Made by a program: the position numbers and the translations under genes. A DNA stretch of 60,000 bases from Apostichopus japonicus (Eukaryota; Echinodermata; Holothuroidea; Aspidochirotida; Stichopodidae). Positions 44,609 through 56,035 of the stretch are shown piece by piece. Under the pieces are notes generated by a model. That model worked only from the letters and a program-made list of their open reading frames with translations. It was not told the origin of the DNA and ran no database searches. Where the stretch lies: the NCBI RefSeq assembly GCF_037975245.1, contig NC_092575.1, positions 20,971,841 to 21,031,840 of the forward strand, given 5' to 3'. The stretch's first letter is position 1; every line of letters starts with the position of its first letter.

Positions 44609-45776
44609 TTTTGAAGTTCCTGTACACAAGATGGGGGATGAGATGGGTGGGACACACTAGTCTGTACATGTTGGGTAGGGGGGGGGTGGAGCACAATCAC
44701 ATGTGACCTAGCCTGGCTACGTGGCCTGCACAGAAATTACCCTTAGCAACTACGAAAACAAGAAACAAACTAAATTGTCTTCGTGAAAGTGATTTAATAT
44801 GCAGATGGAATTATGTATAGGCAGTTCGCCTGTGATGCTACACTATTATTTATATTAGTGACAAGGTCAGTTCTCTGTTATCAGATTAACTAGATTACGA
44901 TATAGACCTGACTTTTTGACCTGTTTGACGCATTCATTATTCCGTACTGAGTACGTAACACTTGTAATCGGTTAGCTCGATGTTGCTAATTTGATCTAGT
45001 TATAAAGAATTACCTTTAACTCTAGCTATATTATTAAACTGTTTTCTCGTCCTCATTCTATACCAGGGGGTTATAAATAGGCGAGAGAAGTAATTATAAT
45101 AATAATAAAATTAAAGAAAAAAAAAATCGGTCAACAATGTTGCTCTTATCGGGTATGCGGGTCCGCCAAGGCCTTAGGCTTCTATAAAGGTATGCTGTAA
45201 TGACCCCAAATATGCTCGATATTCAAATATGGTCACATGTCGTCAAAATTCTTGAACTGTTTTTATTACAATCTTCGGGGAATTGTCCTCACTTAGACAT
45301 CCAGTCTTCTTATGTGTTCCTTACAAATGTCCGAGAACAATTTGGAGAGTAAAGACCTCCAGGAAAATACTTTTTGAAAACTTCTAGCAATTATAGCGTG
45401 CTATAACGTTTGGGGGCCTATACTGACTACATTTAAGCAGCCTACCGCACTGACCCTATAGCACTACCCAGGTTATTATGTACATTGTTAGATTCTCTCA
45501 AAGTTAGATTTGCTCCAGGCCAATCTATCTGTCTGAACCTCACGTATAGAAACCCCTGTTTGATAACTCCTGGAGCAATACGATGTAAATCAGTCTATAT
45601 AGGGACATACGTGTACTAGTTTCACGATGTTATTATATCCTCTGTATTAATTTCCATTTCTCTGTTGGATATACATAGTTATATTAACGTTCATGGATAA
45701 CATACGGCTACTCTTACAGCCTTTACTGTTTAATTACAAAATGTTATTACGTGCATAATTATAGTACTTCCTGTAT

Positions 45777-45848
45777 AGGGGGATTCGAACTAATGACCTC
45801 GTGAGCTTGATCACAAGCCCAACCCACGTGGCTGAATACAGTTCCCTA
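45777..45848 (-). mobile_element. tRNA-like sequence (SINE head or tRNA pseudogene)
   Basis: The minus strand shows a B-box AGTTCGAATCCCCC and a plausible A-box region at tRNA spacing, with GGCTTGTGATC in the anticodon area. It resembles the better-preserved copy at 46022-46103. The arms do not pair well enough for a functional tRNA. Confidence 0.5.
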
Positions 45849-46021
45849 TAGCAACCTAATGGAGGTAAAATCTCCAATTCTAGCAGATCTGATACCGTAT
45901 ATATTTGGTCTCGTGCACCTCATATCGGTAAACAATATCCTCATCAACTTCAGCTAAAAGGAAAAACAAATCCAAATATCATATGATAAACATATTTTTA
46001 GGGGAAAAAAGAAATGTATGG

Positions 46022-46103
46022 CTATAACGGGATTCGAACCAGTGACTTGTGGATTTCAAGCCAATGCACTAGCTATACCAACTACGCTTTCTGCGCAGCC
46101 CTT
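46022..46103 (-). mobile_element. tRNA-Ser-like sequence (SINE head or pseudogene)
   Basis: The minus strand begins GGCTGCG, has an A-box-like AGCGTAGTTGGTATAGC, an anticodon region GGCTTGAAATCC typical of tRNA-Ser(TGA), a B-box GGTTCGAATCCC, and ends TATAGCCA. The acceptor stem pairs at only four or five positions and the long variable arm is missing, so it is not a normal tRNA-Ser. Confidence 0.55.
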
Positions 46104-46589
46104 AGTTGCCATTTATTTTCTAGGGGCGCCAGTCAGAAGCCACAGATACTTGCATAAAGTGTTACCATAGGGACCATATCCATGCAGTACCATTCGATAC
46201 AACCCAGACATTTGAGTTTAAAAGTGTAGAAGTTAATACTTTTTAAATTTAATGCAAATCTTATAGTTTTGTTTGCTATTGACCGATTTTAGAATAAGTC
46301 TTGCATCCGCTCGGCCTTAATTGTTCTATTTACGTGGTTTAAGTCGGATATGTAATAACGGTTAATTATTTGTATTGCTACAGCAGAATATTTTAGTGAA
46401 ATATTTGTAACATTAAAAGATCAAACCAATCCTTAAAATTTTATCTCGTTTAAATCGTTCTAAGTCTTGTTAAAACCCGCATTTTCAAGGAAATGTCCTT
46501 GGATGAAATATTTTATTCATATTTGATAGAATTTCTCCATTACGAAAGGCTTAGTACATTTACTATTGTATGCTATCATTACTATAATC

Positions 46590-47030
46590 TTAGAGTCTGG
46601 TAAAGATTAAGACGTTTAGGAACTGCCGCCATAGGCCTATATCTTTATTAAACACTAACTACGAAATATTTGAAAAAAAAGTCCTCGCCAACAGAATTAA
46701 GCATATTCTCTTCACACTATTATTAGCGCAATACAGAACAGTGTTTTGTTTTTGTTTCTTCTAAAGGAAAATCGGTTTATTGTTGAAAACATTCCTTTTG
46801 TATTACATTTGATAGACTATTGCTCTAAATTCAAGAAAAGTGTTCTCCTTTTTCTGGTAGTTTTGAAAAAGCTTTCGATATGACTGAGTGGAATTTTATC
46901 GTGAATGTTTTTTTCTTTCAGTTTTGTAAACTGAAATGAAAGATATTTCACACTTACGCCTATGTAAATAGGAAAAAAAGCTGCCTCCGTTTCTTTACTT
47001 GTCGAATACCTCTAGCATGTTAAAGGAACA
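46590..47030 (+). pseudogene. Fossil reverse transcriptase, L1/Tx1-like LINE
   Basis: The plus strand encodes PISLLNTNYEIFEKKVLANR and, after a frameshift, a block equivalent to FLDFEKAFDxxEWNFI (here broken by stops). These are the early fingers and palm motifs of L1/Tx1-type reverse transcriptases. Several stops and frameshifts show it is dead. The ends and the catalytic YADD motif are not recognisable. Further remnants may extend to 47.5 kb. Confidence 0.72.
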
Positions 47031-47099
47031 ATGGTTAAATCAGCCGCCATTTATAGACATTTGAGGTAGTGAAAGGATAGTAATAGGCAGCATATCCAT

Positions 47100-50000
47100 T
47101 AACGTTAAAATAGAGTTGTGATTCAAAAGAAACGGACATGGAGGAGTAAAGGAATAAATAAAGAAAAAAAAAAACGATCAAACCTAATGGATAACAAAAA
47201 TGTGTCCGTCAGACAAAACACCCAATCTCTCCATATTGGTAATATAAGAATCCAGCCAAACGGGCAAAACAGAATATCTTAAAGAATCTTCCATCAAATA
47301 ATGGCTTACTGTGCATTGTGGTTAGGCCTTAAGAGCCAATTTTCAAAGCGAGTGTTTGCAGTCCAACAGAAAGCAGTTAACTTAAAAATCGAATAGATAG
47401 TTTTGAGGTTACTGAACAATATAAATTGTCTTTGACCTCTGCCTTCGTTCTTCTTTTAATTCCAGATAAATGAGAAATATTCCACTTCAAGTGTTACTTT
47501 AAGCGAATGTTTAGCTATAATTCATATCTCCAATGATTTTTTTTTATAGCTAAATATATACCATTTTATTGGCTTCCCAAATGTAATGTATATAGCCATG
47601 CATATGTCTTTTTCCCGTGTCTCCCAAATGTACCCTATCACCACATACATATATATGTAAAGATGTCATGTATTGCATATTAAATTCCAGAGGTATGAAG
47701 AAGAATTCCACAAGGAATTGAAATCATTAAGATGTTGTGTACTCAAAGTGTATACCTTCACAAATAACCACACCAGACCTGGTGAACCATTATGACATTG
47801 ATACAATGTAGCTCTATGGCGGAATTTAGTTCCACCACATACCAACGGTTTGATGTCTCCCAATTGTACCATTGATGTTATAAGGTATACACATAGAAAA
47901 ACATTGTGCGGCACTATAACATTTGCGTAACAGTAAAACTATATAATTATAGTTTATTCATCATAAGGTCCTGCAATATACAAATAAAATTTTAATCATT
48001 GCATCATAATGAGTGATAATTTTTTATTGTTCAGGCATATTTGTTCCTATTTGCATACCTACTACATACCATCATAATAAGTTTGGTCTATACGTAACTT
48101 ATGTACAACCGGCAAAACTTTAACACCAAGATAAGCAATTGGTTGTATTAATTTCCAGCCGACTACAGAAAAAAGTTCCAATTGGCATTCAGTCTTTCCG
48201 AGCATTATTTACATTTATTCACTTATTGGTTATGCCCATACTATGGCTATTCCTGATCCCACTATATTGTAACCTTTTAAGGGGGCATACGAATATATGA
48301 ATCTTATGGAATCTGATAAAACAACCAATGAAATCACATATATGTTAGAAAATATAAAAGTAGTTATATGCAAGTCATTCCGAGAGGGAATTCTCAACCT
48401 TCCAATGAAAAACCAAGATGCTTCTAACTTCAAGAAGATAGCAATAAATAAAGCACACAGTTCAGTATAAGTGGAAAAGGCTTAAGATAAATATAGGCAT
48501 TAGCTAACTCTTAATTCTTCAGGGATTGGGAATGATTCCCATTACAATCATGTGCAGCAGCAATGATAGGTCACTGGAACAACTTTTTAGTTTTTAGCAG
48601 AGAGCCCACAAATTTCTGTATTTATGATTACATTTGTGTTTGTATGAAAAAGTCAGCTATTGTGGCAAGACATTGGGAAATGATCAATTGTAGTTTTCAT
48701 ATATTCTTTATTTTGGTCATTCTGAGGTTTTTTTTATAGGCCATTCATTTTTATTATTCTGTTTTATTCCTTTGAAGACGAAAGTTTATTTAACTTTCGT
48801 TTTAATTTGATGGTAATATTCATATTTCCATTCATCACATGTAAGGTAGGGTCGTAATAATGGGTCTGACAAAGCTTTTCATCTTTGAAGCTTCCTGGTC
48901 CATGCATTAAAGCACCATTATGCATTTGACATTTAAACCAACGTCAGGAAACCAATTCATCTTTCACATGGTGATTGGTAGCCAGCAATCACACTATCAA
49001 ATTGATGTACTCCTTTACAAAAACTAAACAAAATGTACTTGTTTTATTTGTTAAAAGTTAAATTGACCTTTAAACTGGCCATATGTTCCAGAATGCTGGA
49101 CTAATTACCACCACCTGGTCCTGTTGACCATTGGTGATAGGTAGCCTGCAATCACATCGTTACATTACCATCAAGATGACATCAGAGTTTTGCAAGCTGT
49201 GGTTTATTCCTCAAGGGATCTGTTCCATCTTTCATTCTCTGATTGGGTATACATGATAATTGTCATGCAGGATGATCTGGGTGTTGAGATTGTTTCTCCT
49301 AGAATGCAAGGTTTAGGTATATATGTGCCTTAGGGTAAAATTGTGCACTCCCAGATTTCTTTCAAACTTCATTTTTAATCTAAAACATGAAATTCTTGCT
49401 ACAGTATATGCAATTGTCCCTTGTATGATGCATGTATCAAATGTCTCCTTTACTCTCTTTCACTTATGGAAAATACACAGCGTGTGTTGAGAAATCTTAG
49501 TCTTATAACGTGGTTATTGTTACCCAGAATATTGTGTTGGTTATCAATGATTTGACTAACACTAACAGCGTTTTTGATTGAAGATTACTTTCATTCTTCT
49601 TATACTTGTTCTTCTTGTTTCACGCCAAAAATATACTCAGATAAACAGAATAAATCACACATATCTTTTCTCTTTATTTGGGTGTTTTTACTCCTCTTCA
49701 AAACTCATTTTTGCAAACTTATGAATACAAAAACAAAAAGCGTGTAAAATTTGGGATAAATGCATAACCGAAAGATGTGAGTAAATGAACACAAAAGTTT
49801 TGCAAATCATGGCCTCAACTTCAGAAACTATACCATTTCAATTCCTTAATATGCATGTTTGTTTTTCGAGTTGATGAGTTGTTAGTCTTGTATAGAAAAA
49901 AAAATGAAGAATTAAATTGGTTTTCTTCTGACGGAAAAGATGTTAAAACGTGCGAAGTTCATCGTCAGATTTTTGTCTTTTACGCTGCGGGCGGGGAGTG

Positions 50001-50750
50001 ACTTAACAATTCTTAAACTATACTCTCTCATCTTGTGATATTTATCACAACTATAAATCTTATTTTAAAAGTTAATTTCGGCAAAAAAGAATTATGTTTA
50101 ATGTCTGGAAAGAGAAGAATAAACCGCTTCTAGCATCGCGTCATTAATAACGCAGATAAATAAGGAAAAATAACAGAAAAAAAAACGTGACAATTGTGCT
50201 AAAAAAAGAAGGCCTGTTGTAAAGCTTTATCGGCTTTTAGCTTGATTATAATTCATGCTCTCTTTCAGTCAAGGTGACAAACTATGACAGCAATTTGTTT
50301 GAAGATATAAATATTTTCTAAGTCAACAAGGTTTTTCTATACCCCGAGATTGTGTTACAATCGACAAGTTAGTTTTGGTTTAGCAAGAGGAATTGCGTGA
50401 ATCTTTGAACAATCTCACTTTATTTCGTTTCTCCATGAATCATTTACAAAGTGATAAGGGCTTTGCGTATAAAAGTAAAACGTGTTGATATATTTTGCTA
50501 TTCACCGGTGGGAACTTAAAGCCAATTTTTCAGCTGTAGGGCAATTTGATTAAAGTTGTCAAATATATTGGGCAATTCTCTCTTTTGCTTCACGGGACAA
50601 GTACTTTAACTAGATTAGTTTCAATGAATATTTAAGTAAGTGCATATACCGGAGGAGTACCCTCTACCACAGGACATTTCAGCTTGCCGTGATGTAATAT
50701 TCTGATTTGTTTTATGCATATCCTTTTAATTTTCCGTTTTTTCGGGAGGC

Positions 50751-50756
<6 letters not shown>
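47100..50756. other. No gene recognised
   Basis: AT-rich, low in tandem repeats, with short open frames that match nothing I know. Confidence 0.5.

Positions 50757-50793
<37 letters not shown>
50757..50793. repeat. (TA)n microsatellite, left of element C
   Basis: Pure TA repeat passing directly into the left arm of the palindrome. Confidence 0.97.
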
Positions 50794-50797
<4 letters not shown>

Positions 50798-50991
50798 ATA
50801 ATATACTTAACTAAACTATCATCATACTGCTACTCGGAGTTTCACGTGTGCGGCTCCGATGATCGGTGCGCGAGCCGCACACGTGAAACTCCGAGTAGCA
50901 GTATGATGATAGTTTAGTTAAGTATATTATGTGACATTCTAGCTCTGCCTTGGCATAGAGCACTCTTTGTGAATATTGACCAACATTCTAT

Positions 50992-50994
<3 letters not shown>
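50794..50994. repeat. Palindromic element C between two (TA)n tracts
   Basis: Perfect 62-bp inverted repeat (50794-50855 with 50873-50934) around a 17-base loop. A roughly 60-bp tail follows with GCTCTGCC and CATAGAGCACTCT, and the element closes with TATGTGA, the inverse of its opening TCACATA. (TA)n lies on both sides, so the whole unit is 201 bp. Confidence 0.96.
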
Positions 50995-51079
<85 letters not shown>

Positions 51080-51085
51080 TATATC

Positions 51086-51108
<23 letters not shown>
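50995..51108. repeat. (TA)n microsatellite
   Basis: About 110 bp of TA with two C interruptions, between element C and the LINE poly(A) tail. Confidence 0.97.
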
Positions 51109-51143
<35 letters not shown>

Positions 51144-51402
51144 GTGGGGGGAAGTAATAATAAGAGAAATTATGGAGAGGCGGAAGTGGGGGTGGAAGGC
51201 TGCCCCTGTCCTGGGCTGGAGAACTTTTAAGAGAAGGAGCATTCCCAGACGAATTTAAGGCAGGAAAACCCTGGAATTCCCTGGAATATAAGCCAGGAAA
51301 AGCCTGGATTTAACCCAGGGAAATCCAGGGAAATTCCTGGGTTTGAAAATGGTAATTCGGACAGGAAAAGCCCGGTAAAGCCTGGTTTATATAACTCATT
51401 TA

Positions 51403-51720
51403 GAGCCAGGTAAAGGCCGGACAAGTCTGGATGGTTAACCCAGGTTTACCCCGGAAAAGCCAGGTCTCTATTGTGTGAGTGAAGAGCCAGGTAAAGGCCG
51501 GACAAGCCTGGATGGTTAACCCAGGTTTACCCCGGAAAAGCCAGGTCTCTAGTGTGTGAGTGAAGAGCCAGGAAAAACCAGGAAAAGCCTGGTATGCACA
51601 CCCAGGATTACCCAGGAAAAGCCAGGTCCCTGTTTATATCAGTGAGGAGCCAGGAAAAGCCAGGTATACATACCCAGGATTACCCCGGAAAAGCCAGGTG
51701 TCCATGATTACCCTATATAA
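51403..51720. repeat. Left subterminal minisatellite, 81-82 bp period
   Basis: Four units beginning GAGCCAGG at 51403, 51484, 51565 and 51647, each with AACCCAGG or ACCCAGGATTAC and GGAAAAGCCAGGT. Confidence 0.93.
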
Positions 51721-51924
51721 ATTACCTTGCTGGCTAGTTGGCAGTTACTTTTAGCTTATAGGAGGTTTAAGTGTGTTTGTGGTATAGGAAATTTTCATTA
51801 CTTAAAATCATGAATTATATGTAAGGGTGTTAGCCACTGAAAATAAATGTTTGTTCTTGATCAGAGAACTCTGGGTTTGGTGTGATGACCAAACACAGAA
51901 CAAGACACATAAAAATGGAACGTG

Positions 51925-52171
51925 TGCCAGACTGTCTGGTGAATATCACTCCTTCCATAAAATAATAAGGACTACATGTAACTTGATTTTGTAAATTAAG
52001 GTTTAAAACAAACTATCCAGCATTTAAAACTATATTTCTCCTCTTTTACAACTGTCTTGCTCCAATACTCATGGCCAACTGCCTAACTTCCTATACCCTC
52101 ACAAAACTCCTTTGTTCCTATAATATATATGCACAGACCCCTTTTCCTGTGAGAGCTAATTTCCAGGAAGA
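51925..52171. repeat. Direct duplication inside the foldback element, copy 1
   Basis: About 247 bp starting GCCAGACTGTCTGGTGAATA and ending CCAGGAAGAACAA. Copy 2 is at 52403-52649 with few differences. Confidence 0.95.
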
Positions 52172-52402
52172 ACAACTTCCACGACATCAGTATAGTTGAA
52201 CAGAATAAATTGTATGATAAATGTCCAATCCCAACAAAATAGTATCCTTTAATTAATAAGCAATAGTGTCCCAGGGTATCCTTGCAGTAAAATAATGTCA
52301 GTTAAACAAATGGTGTCCCAGAATATCCTTTATGGTAAAATAATATCCTCTAAGTAAATAATATCCTTTATAGTAAATAATGTCCTTTATAGTAAAATGC
52401 GT

Positions 52403-52649
52403 GCCAGACTGTCAGGTGAATATCACTCCTTCCATAAAATAATAAGGACTACAGTAACTTGATTTTGTAAATTAAGGTTTAAAACAAACTATCCAGCATT
52501 AAAACTATATTTCTCCTCTTTTGCAACTGTCTTACTCCAATACTCATGGCCAACTGCCTAACTTCCTATACCCTCACAAAACTCTTTTGTCCCTATAATA
52601 TATATACACAGACCCCTTTTCCTGTGAGAGCTACTTTCCAGGAAGAACA
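52403..52649. repeat. Direct duplication inside the foldback element, copy 2
   Basis: Second copy of 51925-52171 in the same orientation, with scattered single-base differences. Confidence 0.95.
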
Positions 52650-52851
52650 AAGATAGTTGCTTAGCAACCCAGAAGAGAGAAATCTTAATCCCCCCGACCA
52701 CAAAACAACTTACAAATATACTGTACAAATGTATAGCCCTCTGTACAGTGAGCACTGAACTAATAAACAAGTAGAACTATGGTACAAAAGAAAACTTTAT
52801 GTAAGAGCTGACCATCTTACAACTAGCTAATACTGGGTAAAAGGCAAGCTT

Positions 52852-53180
52852 GGCTTTTCCTGCCTAGCCAGGACAGCATTCCACTCTCGTTTCCTGCCTA
52901 TTGTGGACTTGTGAGGCTGGGTGAAGCCAGGAAAAAGGCTGGACTTTCAAAATCCTGGCTTTTCCTGCCTAGCCAGGACAGCATTGCCCTCGCTTTTCCT
53001 GCCTAGTGTGGACTTGTTAGGCTGGGTGAAGCCAGGAAAAGGCTGGACTTTCAAAGTCCTGGCTTTTCCTGCCTAGCCAGGACAGCATTGCCCTCGCTTT
53101 TCCTGCCTAGTGTGGACTTATTAGGCTGGGTGAAGCCAGGAAAAGGCTGGACTTTCAAAGTCCTGGCTTTTCCTGGCTAC
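52852..53180. repeat. Right subterminal minisatellite, about 104 bp period
   Basis: Three and a bit units starting GGCTTTTCCTGCCTAGCCAG at about 52852, 52958 and 53061, with a degenerate fourth at 53165. Its GGCTTTTCC word is the reverse complement of the left block's GGAAAAGCC. Confidence 0.93.
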
Positions 53181-53390
53181 CTGAGGCAGGAATAAAGCTT
53201 GGATATCCAGGGAAAACCGGGGTTTTCTTGACTCTTGCTTAAAAGCCAGGAATTATTTTCGTCTGGGTTCAGAACCCTCCTGGCTGTGCTGTATAGCTCA
53301 CAAGCACTCTCGCCACCGGGTTCCTAGTTTTCTACAGGGCTTAGGGGCCACCAGCCCACTATCCCCCTCTGCTAAGGCCGAGGCCTTCTT

Positions 53391-53800
53391 TCACGGGTTA
53401 AACTTAAGGATATCCAGGGTACCTATGTTTCTGTTTGATTTAAGCTTAGAGTAGGTAGTAGATATTATATAATCAAGGAGTAGATTTTTTATTACAGGGT
53501 CATGTATTAAGTTATTTTTGAGATGTTTTGTGTTAAAGTTTTTGATAGTAATATTACTGCTTATTTCATAAAGTTGTTTATTGGAAGTAAACCTTGGTGT
53601 TTTGAGGCACATACGGTAGGCAGAGTTATGAATGCTATTTAATTTATTAAAGTTCGGAGAGCTAATAAAGGCGAAAGTATCATAAAAATAAAATAGGTTT
53701 GATTTTGGAATGATAGATTTTGAGGAGAGTTTCGGCTCTTAATATGTTTGTATTACTTAATGTTCTTTAGTCTTAATGGTTCTCCATGCTATCCACGTAA
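53391..53800 (-). pseudogene. C-terminal fragment of the Jockey-like LINE
   Basis: Encodes AETLLKIYHSKIKPILFY and, after a frameshift, SIHNSAYRMCLKTPRFTSNK and a short tail ending FNP then stop. This is the region that follows the reverse transcriptase in Jockey-type elements. It joins logically to FLGVTIDKDL at 56.1 kb once the insertion between them is set aside. Confidence 0.8.
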
Positions 53801-56035
53801 CTTTATTTATACTAGCAGATATACCCGTATATAAAATATGCCAATATACTGTGGTTGTATAGTTATGGCTGTTATGGCTGTAACTATGGCTGCTCTTTGT
53901 GAAATTATACCGATTGAAAGGTGAAGAGGCATTATTAGATAGAATTAGGGGCAGTGCCTGTGGCAGGGAGGCGGTGAAATATTGGTCAATTTTTTGACCA
54001 ATATTTCATGACCAATATTTCATGACCAATATTACATGACATTACATCTTTGTCATGTAATGACAAAGATGTCATTACATCCTTCAGACAATGTAACAAA
54101 TGAGAACATATACCTACATTCACTGCAACTAAGTCTGCACCCTTCAGGTAATGTAACAGATGAAATTTGGTACCTGTCAAGCTAAATACAGTAGTCAGTA
54201 ACATGTTGTCTCTTTACTGTGGCTATCACTAAGCATCCACTGTTCATAGCTTACTGTGTATACCATTGAAAACTACAAAGCTTTTTATGCAAGATTTTTC
54301 AGTAGAACACTTAACCCCAGTAGGCTATTTACAGTACTGTCCTTCTTGAAAAGTCATATGGTTATGGCTAAAAATGGTCACGGTCACACTGAATTCCTGA
54401 ATTCCAGAATAGCTAAGGATAGTTTGTGTACAGTGACGTCACTGTCACGCCGAATCCGAGAATAGCATAATTCGCTCAGTGTTTGAGGCACATGTTCACT
54501 TAAATGCAAATAACGTTAGACCTAGGCTAAGAATAGTCACACGAACATCACCATGTTACACACGAACATCAACAGGTGTAACATTAGGCCAAGGCTAGGC
54601 CTATGTCAAGTTAGGATAGTCAACCAACGAGGTAAATGAATCTGGAGAAACTATCACACAGTAAATACGGGCGTACGCGCGTACCATGTATGGAGGGTCA
54701 TGTGATGTGTTCCAGGGTGGTACTAATATACTACTCTCCCTATTACGCATGATTATTTCACCCAACTAGTACGTAAATGTGTTTGCGTGCTTAGAGCAGC
54801 AGACGACACCCGTTACCTAGCAATAACCGTGCCTGTAGCCTAACGTGATAGCTATATTCCCGTCGAGCAGCATTAGGCTCTGTTCCATGGAGAATTCCGT
54901 GGTTGCACTGAACTAAACATTTCCCATTTCTACATTAACTTATAGCGTGTATTAAAACGTTAGGCCATATGAGACAAAGCGTGCCCTAGAGCTGTATTAA
55001 TAAGTAAGATTATGTAGAAAGCCTGCCTTCATTCAAGAGAATAAGGTTGAACGTTAGCATATTAGCACTATTTCGTAGGCCTGAAGTACCAGTACCTTCT
55101 TATGCCGTTATTTCCCATGTCCGAACCGACCAATCTTTCACGAAGTCACTAACACTGTTCTCGAACTGCTACAGAGAAATATCAGTATAGTACCACCCTG
55201 GAACACATCACATGACCCTCCATACATGGTACGCGCGCACCCAATTGACATGAATCCTCCAGATTCATTTACCTCGTTGTAGTCAACCTGCAGTGCTACC
55301 AAGCGTACGAACAGCACCAGGTCTACTGAATTCGAGAATAGAATAATTTGCTCACTGTTTGAGGCACATTACTTGAATGCAAACTGAAGGCCGATCACAC
55401 AACTCACCAATCGTAGTCACACGAACATCACCACGTTACACACGAACAGCACCAGGTGTAAACATTAGGCCAAGGCTATGCCAAGTTCGGATATACTATA
55501 TAGCCTACCGTACCGTGCGTACATGAACAGCGACAAGTGTAACAGTGTAACCTTTAAGCTAGGCTAAGGATAGTGTGTGTATGGTGACGTCCCGGTCACA
55601 CCGAATCCGAGAATAACATAATTCGCTCACTGTTTGAGGCACATGTTCACTTGCAAATTGAAGGGCCGATCACACAACTCACCAATCACTTACTAATTGT
55701 CCCGCTAATACCGTGGCGTGTAGGCCTACATCTGCCTTGGCGTGTAGGCCTACATCTACAAACTGTACAACTTCGTTTCATTTAAACAACTTTTATACCG
55801 CAGCGCTACGTCGACGAAGGAGCACAAATATCACCTAAAACACAAAGCTCACGATACGAAAAACAATCTGTAATGGATATTTCAAGATGATTTATTCTTA
55901 AGTTACCAAAACGCGACAATTATACCAAAACTAAGCCCCCTTAGGACAATAAGAAAAACAAATTATGTCTTTTCCGAAAATTGTAGTCTAATCGAGCAGC
56001 AGACGACGGAGAAAAGTGATTTCAAACAATTATAA
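53800..56035. mobile_element. About 2.2-kb insertion in the LINE, with a large imperfect palindrome
   Basis: Interrupts the LINE between FLGVTIDKDL and AETLLKIY. Contents: a GACCAATATTTCAT tandem repeat and a 13-bp hairpin (53985-54090), a long inverted repeat with arms about 54625-54725 and 55188-55290, and three copies of a unit with GCTCACTGTTTGAGGCACA (about 54452, 55328 and 55603). No coding frame and no recognised termini. The limits are set by where the LINE reading stops, so they are good to about 30 bp. Confidence 0.6.
54625..55290. repeat. Long inverted repeat with about 460-bp spacer
   Basis: The left arm holds CGAGGTAAATGAATCTGGAG then ACCATGTATGGAGGGTCATG and GTGTTCCAGGGTGGTACTA. 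The right arm holds their reverse complements in inverse order from 55191 to 55277. The outer and middle parts of the arms differ by indels. Confidence 0.9.

Larger units (their letters stand above)
51244..53267. mobile_element. 2.0-kb foldback-type element with subterminal minisatellites
   Basis: Perfect 10-bp terminal inverted repeats CCCAGACGAA (51244-51253) and TTCGTCTGGG (53258-53267). Left subterminal zone: about 81-bp repeats rich in CCAGGAAAAGCC (51403-51720). Right zone: about 104-bp repeats with the inverse word GGCTTTTCCTG (52852-53180). The middle carries a 247-bp direct duplication (51925-52171 and 52403-52649) and short TATCCTTTATAGTAAAATAA repeats. No transposase frame, and no clear target duplication. 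Confidence 0.75.

Noticed and set aside
46022-46103. A functional tRNA-Ser gene
   Set aside because: The acceptor stem mispairs at several positions and the long variable arm typical of tRNA-Ser is absent.
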